This document shows, piece by piece, positions 59,084 to 64,000 of a stretch of DNA of 64,000 nt. Origin of the DNA: an uncultured Eubacteriales bacterium (lineage in GTDB: Bacteria > Bacillota > Clostridia > Tissierellales > Peptoniphilaceae). The DNA lies in NCBI GenBank assembly GCA_900540185.1, contig UQFH01000006.1, forward strand, positions 62,001 through 126,000, given 5' to 3'. Position 1 is the first letter of the stretch, and each line of letters begins with the position of its first letter. The position numbers and the translations under genes are program-made. The notes under the pieces are model-generated. The model was not told where the DNA came from. It was given only the letters and a program-made list of their open reading frames with translations, and made no database searches.

Positions 59084-60409
59084 CTATCTAGCCCTCTTTG
59101 CGCTCGCTCTAAGTTCGCGTTTAGAAGCCGTAACAAGCTCTGTAAGCGGTCTGTGTGCAGGACATATATATGAACATGAGCCGCAAGCGATACATGCGTT
59201 TGCGTGGTATTTAGCAGTGTCTTCAAATCTGCCTGCAAGTGCATATGCTGCAATATTTAAAGGCAATAGATGAACAGGACATGCGTGTACACACTTTGCA
59301 CATCTGATGCAAGGTGAAACTTCGTATTCGGTTGCAGTGTCTTTGTGTAGAACGATGAGTCCGGATGTATTCTTTTGAACCGGTGTTGTTCCGTCAAATT
59401 GTGAATATCCCGTCATCGGTCCGCCCGCTACAATCGCTTTCGGTGAACCCTTAAATCCATCAGCCATCTTAATCAAATCGCTGATTTTTGTTCCGACACG
59501 CGCCAAAATATTTGTCGGTTTCTTTACCCCGTCTCCTGTAACAGTTACAACTCTTTCATATGAAGGAATGCCCCTTAGAGCTGCATCTGCAATAGCTGCT
59601 GCAGTTCCTACATTCGTTACGAGTGTATTTACATTACCGGTTCTTCCGCCTTCAGGAACTTTTCTGCCCAAAATGGAGTCAACCATTCTGTATGAGTCAC
59701 CTTGCGGGAATTTCGTCTTGACAGATGCAACATGTAAATTCGGATAATTTTTTACAATATTTCTCAAATTTTCAATAGCATCCGGCTTGTTGTCTTCAAT
59801 TCCGATATAGCCGTCCTTTGCACCTGTAACTTTCATAATGACTCTCAAACCTTCGACGATTTTTTCGCCCCATTCGAGCATCATTCTGTGGTCACATGTC
59901 AAATACGGTTCACATTCGGCCCCGTTTAAAATAATGGAATCCACGCCTGTTAATGCGCCGTTTAACTTTGAATGTGCAGGGAAAGCCGCTCCGCCCATAC
60001 CGATAACGCCTGCTTCTTTAACCCTTTTAATAATTTCTTCTTTTGTTAAAGAGTCAAGACTGTCATTCAATACCTTGTATGCCGGCTCGTCTTTATGGTT
60101 GTTTTTAATATAAACACATGTAGCCTTGCTTCCGTCAAGTAAAAACCTTTCTTCAATCTTTGTGACTGTACCTGAAACGCTCGAATGAATCGGAGCGTAA
60201 AGATTAGCACTGCTGTCACCGATTTTTTGTCCCATCAATACCTCATCTCCAACCTTCACAAGCGCCTCGCACGGAGCACCTACATGTTGACTAAGAGGAA
60301 TGATTACTTCTTCAACTTCCGACGGACTTGTAATTTTACATTTTTCCGATAATTCTTTAAATTCCGGAATGTGCAGTCCGCCCTTAAATGTTAAATTGTC
60401 TAACTTCAA
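59084..60409 (-). CDS. rnfC: Rnf complex subunit RnfC
   Basis: A 441-residue subunit with the NADH-binding and FMN domain. FKGGLHIP starts the fold, AGVIGMGGAAFPAHSKL near 133 is the NADH/FMN glycine-rich motif, and two 4Fe-4S motifs end it (CIRCAKCVHACP near 365 and CIACGSCSYICP near 405). The start is taken as TTG 60409, behind GGGGTGAT at a normal distance; an in-frame GTG at 60418 lies within that ribosome site. First gene of rnfCDGEAB. Confidence 0.95.
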   Translation of the reverse strand: MKLDNLTFKGGLHIPEFKELSEKCKITSPSEVEEVIIPLSQHVGAPCEALVKVGDEVLMGQKIGDSSANLYAPIHSSVSGTVTKIEERFLLDGSKATCVYIKNNHKDEPAYKVLNDSLDSLTKEEIIKRVKEAGVIGMGGAAFPAHSKLNGALTGVDSIILNGAECEPYLTCDHRMMLEWGEKIVEGLRVIMKVTGAKDGYIGIEDNKPDAIENLRNIVKNYPNLHVASVKTKFPQGDSYRMVDSILGRKVPEGGRTGNVNTLVTNVGTAAAIADAALRGIPSYERVVTVTGDGVKKPTNILARVGTKISDLIKMADGFKGSPKAIVAGGPMTGYSQFDGTTPVQKNTSGLIVLHKDTATEYEVSPCIRCAKCVHACPVHLLPLNIAAYALAGRFEDTAKYHANACIACGSCSYICPAHRPLTELVTASKRELRASAKRAR

Positions 60410-60446
60410 TAATATCACCCCTATGTAAAATTACATTTGTATCTAC

Positions 60447-60475
60447 AGTATAACCCTTTTGAAACCCGTTGTCAA
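60447..60475 (-). promoter_or_regulatory. promoter of the rnf operon
   Basis: TTGACA (60470-60475) and TATACT (60447-60452), 17-base spacer on the minus strand, about 40 bases before rnfC. Confidence 0.85.
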
Positions 60476-60607
60476 TCTAAATATCGGGATTTTAACGATT
60501 TTGCTTACATATTTATAAATTTCTTCGTTAATAGTGATTACACTCACACAAAAATCGCAAATAAAAATTCTCGCATTTTATTGTGCCGAATTTCCAAAAT
60601 TTCGCAA

Positions 60608-60631
60608 ATAAAAAAGGCTGATAATTCAGCC
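60608..60631 (-). terminator. terminator after the solute-binding protein gene
   Basis: GGCTGA and TCAGCC form a six-bp stem with an ATTA loop, followed on the minus strand by TTTTTTATTT. Confidence 0.88.
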
Positions 60632-60644
60632 CGAATTTATAAAT

Positions 60645-62213
60645 TTATTCAGTTTTTGTTTCCTTCTTTTCGTCCGTCTTTACTTCCGGTTCATCAATTC
60701 CCTTTCCGTCGTGCTTTTCGGTGAAATATGCCCGCTTCAAAGACTTGTACGGAAAAATATTGTTCGATTCATATTCGGAAATAATTTGATTTGAATAAAT
60801 CATAGCATTTTGATTGAAGAAAAGCGGCACAAAAACTTTTTTATTCATTACATATCTTTCAAGTTCCTTGTTTATTTGGAGCAAATCCCTCGAGTTTGTG
60901 GAATTTTTAATCTTTGAAATTATATGATTGAGCTCCTCGTCTTCGTATGGAAAAATTCCGCTGTTTAGAAAAATCGGATAGGTCGGAACTATGTCCGCAT
61001 TCATTTGGGAAATCAAAATATCGTAGTTGCCGTCTTTCACCTTTTGGAGATATGTTTCAAAATCTTCGCCTTCTCCGTCTATTATATCGACTTCCGCTCC
61101 CGCGTTTTTAAGAGCAGCGGTGATATAGTTTGCAACCTCAATCTGCTCCTTGTCCCCCCAATAAAAATATAGTCTGAACGTCGGTTTCGCGTTTGAAAAA
61201 ATCTGCTCCGCTTTTTCCAAATTCGTCTCGTCGTTCATCGAGTTCGAGTAATAGCTCTTCGGGTTCAAAAAGCTCGACGTCTTTACGCCTCTGTCCTTTA
61301 CCGAATTCTTTATAAGCTCATCTTTATCAATCGCATATGAAACAGCTTTCCTCAAATTTTCATCCTCAAGCGGCCCCTTTGTATTTAAAAACATAAACGT
61401 GAGCTTGTTTCCCGGGAAAATATCCGCCGAAAATTTGTCGTTGTTGTAAAATCTCCCATATTCGCTCGTCCATGCGGTCGAAACATTTATCCTTCCCGTT
61501 TCCAGCGATGTGAAAATGAGGTCTTCATCTTCGTGAACAATCCCCGTCACCTTTGTAATCGAAGGCATTTCATCATAATAATATTCATATCTCGAAAGAT
61601 AAACCGCTTTTTTGGTTTCGTATCTCTCGAACTTGAAAGGTCCCGTCCCGAGCGGCATCGATTGATTGTCGCCCTTATATTTTACAATCGGAAAAATCAG
61701 ATATTCCAAAAGCATCGGACCCGGTCCGTCCCATGTGAACTTGACCGTCTTGCTGTCAAGCGCAGTGGCTTTAAGGCTCATCTCTCCGTTTATAGGATTT
61801 CTTATAAGGTCGAAATATGCGCCCGTGCCCGCATTTTTTATATGCTCAAGCGAGTTTATGACGTCCTCTGCGGCAAGAGTCGAGCCGTCGTGAAATGTGA
61901 CGGCGTCCTTCAGTTTTAAAATGACCGAATGCCCCTCGATTTCTTCGCTCTCAACAAGCTCCCTCACCGGCTTGTAATTTTTATCAAGACTGTAAAGCCC
62001 GTCGTAAACAAGCCCGCAAAGATAAAAATAGCTCATATTCGAAGTTGTCAATGGGTCGAGCGAATCAAACGGCGTCAAAGGTATCGAAACCTCGCCGGAC
62101 TCGGCGACCAAAAAGCCGTACTCGTCCTCGTCTTTTTTCACGCCCTCCGTCTTTCCGCATCCCGCAATAAAAAGAGCAAAACATATTAACAATAAAATTT
62201 TTCTATATCGCAT
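60645..62213 (-). CDS. peptide-type solute-binding lipoprotein (SBP family 5)
   Basis: A 522-residue extracytoplasmic binding protein. The signal peptide ends in the lipobox FIAGC (Cys near residue 19). The domain has the family layout: PLTPFDSLDPLTTSN, then ILKLKDAVTFHDGSTLAAEDVINSLEHI near 95-120, and RKAVSYAIDKDELIKNS near 285. It is not beside transporter genes; it ends the polA-coaE-transglycosylase transcript and overlaps the transglycosylase stop. It may share the Opp channel or serve another importer. Ligand unknown. Confidence 0.9.
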   Translation of the reverse strand: MRYRKILLLICFALFIAGCGKTEGVKKDEDEYGFLVAESGEVSIPLTPFDSLDPLTTSNMSYFYLCGLVYDGLYSLDKNYKPVRELVESEEIEGHSVILKLKDAVTFHDGSTLAAEDVINSLEHIKNAGTGAYFDLIRNPINGEMSLKATALDSKTVKFTWDGPGPMLLEYLIFPIVKYKGDNQSMPLGTGPFKFERYETKKAVYLSRYEYYYDEMPSITKVTGIVHEDEDLIFTSLETGRINVSTAWTSEYGRFYNNDKFSADIFPGNKLTFMFLNTKGPLEDENLRKAVSYAIDKDELIKNSVKDRGVKTSSFLNPKSYYSNSMNDETNLEKAEQIFSNAKPTFRLYFYWGDKEQIEVANYITAALKNAGAEVDIIDGEGEDFETYLQKVKDGNYDILISQMNADIVPTYPIFLNSGIFPYEDEELNHIISKIKNSTNSRDLLQINKELERYVMNKKVFVPLFFNQNAMIYSNQIISEYESNNIFPYKSLKRAYFTEKHDGKGIDEPEVKTDEKKETKTE

Positions 62214-62868
62214 TTATTACTCCATCCAAATATCCGGTAAACTTTTTAAGTGTATTTATCTTGTCCGTGCTTTTGTGCGCAAAATTTAAAACCACGTCGC
62301 TCAAAAATTTCGGAACTCTGTATTTATATTTTATGAGTTTCGCATAGTCTTCGCGCGACTTCAAAACTCTCTCCACATAATTTCTCGTTTCCATATATGG
62401 AATATTTTTGTAAGTCTCGTCATCTTTTGAAACTATTCCCTCTTCAACCCACTTTTTCGTAATCGTCGGCCCTGCATTATATGCCGCAACCGCAAGTCCC
62501 AAATCGCCGAACTTCTCGTATAACTCCGAAAAATAGAGCGTGCCGATTTTTATATTAAAATACGGGTCAAAATACTGCTCCGCATCCTCAATCGGAATAC
62601 TGTATTTCGTCTTCACATACTCCGCCGTCTTCGGCATGATCTGCATAAGTCCGAACGCCCCCTTCGGCGAAAGACTGTAAAGATTGTATCTGCTTTCAGT
62701 TTTTATAAGCGCCAAAATAACAGCCTTGTCGACTCCCGTTTCTTTCGAAACGCTGTCCACAAAGTATTCATATTTTATTGGAACTCTATAAATCAAATAT
62801 AAATTGAATACAAGAAAAATAAATCCCAAAAATATTATTGTCTTAATCAGCTTTTTTAATTTTCTCAT
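62203..62868 (-). CDS. lytic transglycosylase, membrane-anchored
   Basis: A 221-residue enzyme of the SLT family that cleaves the glycan strands of peptidoglycan to 1,6-anhydro products. A single N-terminal helix (about 8-28) anchors it outside the membrane. The catalytic Glu is in ALIKTESRYNLYS near 53, followed by SPKGAFGLMQIMP and AVAAYNAGP, the full goose-lysozyme-like set. The last 60 residues have no known domain. It overlaps coaE by 26 bases. Confidence 0.94.
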   Translation of the reverse strand: MRKLKKLIKTIIFLGFIFLVFNLYLIYRVPIKYEYFVDSVSKETGVDKAVILALIKTESRYNLYSLSPKGAFGLMQIMPKTAEYVKTKYSIPIEDAEQYFDPYFNIKIGTLYFSELYEKFGDLGLAVAAYNAGPTITKKWVEEGIVSKDDETYKNIPYMETRNYVERVLKSREDYAKLIKYKYRVPKFLSDVVLNFAHKSTDKINTLKKFTGYLDGVINAI

Positions 62869-63421
62869 CCAAAAATTTCCTCGTATTTTTTATAAGCGCT
62901 TCCATATCGTCGTCATTTTTTATAACATAGTCCGACATATTCTCTTTAAAATTCGCATCCAAAAAATACTTCTCTCTTTCTAAAATTTCACTCTTTGTCA
63001 TCATTCTCACGCGTCGCATACGCCGATGCCTGATATTTTTACTTGCGGAGACATAAAGAACCCCGTCGGGAATAAATTTCGATTTTCTCGCCGCACCAAT
63101 CGATTCAAAATATAAAGGAATCTCAAAAAATGCAGTCCTACAGTTTACACTCGAGAAAAATGTGTAGAGCCTTTTATAGACGACCTTGTCCACAAAATCT
63201 CGAAGCTCTTCATTTTTAAACATCTCCGCTTTGAACTCTTTTGTTCCGTAAGAAATCCCGAACTTTTCGAAAATCTCTCCCGAAATTTCCGGCGACCCCA
63301 TAATTTTCTTTGCCCAAAAATCCGCATCGAAAACCGGATATCCGCTCTTTCTAATAAACTTCGAAACGGTCGACTTCCCCGATGCGATTTCTCCGGTGAT
63401 GACAATTTTTCTATTTTGCAT
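62843..63421 (-). CDS. coaE: dephospho-CoA kinase
   Basis: A 192-residue P-loop kinase for the last step of CoA synthesis. Walker A is GEIASGKST at 8-16, where most CoaE have GxxGSGKS. PVFDADFWAKKI after it is the CoaE substrate motif, and the lid Arg-rich RHRRMRRVRMM is near 115. The start is ATG 63421, inside the last codons of polA. Residue match is moderately divergent, but polA-coaE order is common in Firmicutes. Confidence 0.9.
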   Translation of the reverse strand: MQNRKIVITGEIASGKSTVSKFIRKSGYPVFDADFWAKKIMGSPEISGEIFEKFGISYGTKEFKAEMFKNEELRDFVDKVVYKRLYTFFSSVNCRTAFFEIPLYFESIGAARKSKFIPDGVLYVSASKNIRHRRMRRVRMMTKSEILEREKYFLDANFKENMSDYVIKNDDDMEALIKNTRKFLDEKIKKAD

Positions 63422-64000
63422 CAAACCAACTCTTGGCTCTGCTGCCCTCAACCTTGAGCTTTACGCCCACGTCGAAACTGTCCGTCATAATGTCCTTGAT
63501 ATCGTCCTTAATGAGATCGAACTCTTGGTCCGGAACCTCAAAAATGAGCTCGTCGTGAATTGTAAGAATGAGCTTCGTCTTGTAATCGTTTTCTCTCAGA
63601 TATTCGTAGACCTTGACCATCGCAATTTTTATGATGTCCGCAGCGCTTCCTTGAATCGGAGTGTTAAGAGCGATTCTTTCGCCGAAACCTCTGATGTTGA
63701 AATTCTTGCTTCTAAGCTCCGGAACCATTCTGCGCCTTTTAAAAAGTGTTGTGACATATCCCTTGTCCTTCGCATCCTTCACAATTTCGTTCATATATTT
63801 TTTTATGTGCGGAAATTCTTCAAAATATTTGTCAATATATTCCTTCGCATTCTTTCTTGGAATGTCGAGTTGTCTCGAAAGACCGTAGTCGCTTATTCCA
63901 TAAATAATGCCGAAATTCGTCGCCTTTGCGTGCGACCTTTGAAGAGCCGTAACGTCGTCGTATGGCACGTGGAAAACTTCAGAAGCGGTTCTCCTGTGAA
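63411..64000 (-). CDS. polA: DNA polymerase I, C-terminal part (5' end outside window)
   Basis: The last about 195 codons of a family A DNA polymerase for gap filling and primer removal. The visible part has motif B (RSHAKATNFGIIYGISDYGL) and motif C (LTIHDELIFEVPD with the catalytic Asp after His), and HRRTASEVF at the window edge. The frame stays open to base 64000, so the gene begins beyond the window; the GTG at 63968 is internal. It ends SWFDAK, overlapping coaE. Confidence 0.97.
   Translation of the reverse strand, partial: HRRTASEVFHVPYDDVTALQRSHAKATNFGIIYGISDYGLSRQLDIPRKNAKEYIDKYFEEFPHIKKYMNEIVKDAKDKGYVTTLFKRRRMVPELRSKNFNIRGFGERIALNTPIQGSAADIIKIAMVKVYEYLRENDYKTKLILTIHDELIFEVPDQEFDLIKDDIKDIMTDSFDVGVKLKVEGSRAKSWFDAK

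Noticed and set aside
59074..59253. Longer RnfD start that overlaps rnfC
   Set aside because: It would run deep into the end of rnfC and ignores the strong ribosome site before ATG 59073.
1..64000. CRISPR array, tRNA, rRNA or prophage genes
   Set aside because: No regularly spaced repeats, cloverleaf sequences, rRNA-like blocks, integrase or phage structural genes were seen on either strand by reading.

Overview
The window reads as chromosome from a low-GC, anaerobic Gram-positive bacterium. I would place it near Tissierellia/Peptoniphilaceae (Peptoniphilus- or Anaerococcus-like); this is inferred from gene content and codon style, not from a marker tree. Supporting points are AT-rich spacers, strong GGAGG ribosome sites, TTGACA/TATAAT promoters with 17-bp spacers, an Rnf complex, formate-THF ligase, GatCAB, a PcrA-LigA block and an aspartate carbamoyltransferase regulatory subunit. 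Nearly all genes lie on the minus strand. I saw no rRNA, tRNA, CRISPR array, transposase or prophage gene.

Layout. 1-1507 (+): the end of an M18 aminopeptidase and a nitroreductase. 1547-6489 (-): the accessory part, a three-gene cassette of a TraX-like membrane protein, a coiled-coil/McrB-like AAA+ ATPase and a DUF2357-like PD-(D/E)xK nuclease; this is the best candidate for an undescribed system. 6795-7361: an orphan membrane protein. 7476-13653: an oligopeptide ABC importer with an AmiE-AmiF type fused ATPase. 14164-17871: a YtrA-type operon with two ABC-2 transporters, a GntR repressor and an operator overlapping the promoter. 18019-20687: cell-wall amidase and RdgB. 20848-28053: gatB, gatA, gatC, ligA, pcrA. 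28150-30522: dtxR-like regulator, yerC, fhs. 30697-40495: one long operon, pyrB-pyrI-pyrF-pyrK-pyrD-pyrE, an acpS-nnrD fusion, a membrane protein, asnB and pepF. 40664-48948: corC-like gene, dnaE, pfkA, pyk, FMN reductase, dCMP deaminase. 49114-53161 (+): a nitroreductase broken by an in-frame stop, then a heterodimeric ABC exporter. 53274-55163: two paralogous flavodoxins and a divergent AraC-type regulator, with two matching inverted repeats GTTAG-N6-CTAAC. 55246-60409: rnfCDGEAB. 60645-64000: polA (cut by the window end), coaE, a lytic transglycosylase and a solute-binding lipoprotein.

How it fits together. The core is central and nucleotide metabolism of a peptide-using anaerobe: peptide import (Opp), peptidases (M18, PepF), pyrimidine synthesis, lower glycolysis (PfkA, Pyk), one-carbon metabolism (Fhs) and energy conservation by Rnf, with flavodoxins nearby as possible alternative electron carriers. 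Replication and repair genes (dnaE, polA, ligA, pcrA) are spread through metabolic operons. Starts were moved inward from the longest frame wherever a clear ribosome site showed the true start; the nuclease start was instead extended outward to a rare ATT codon.
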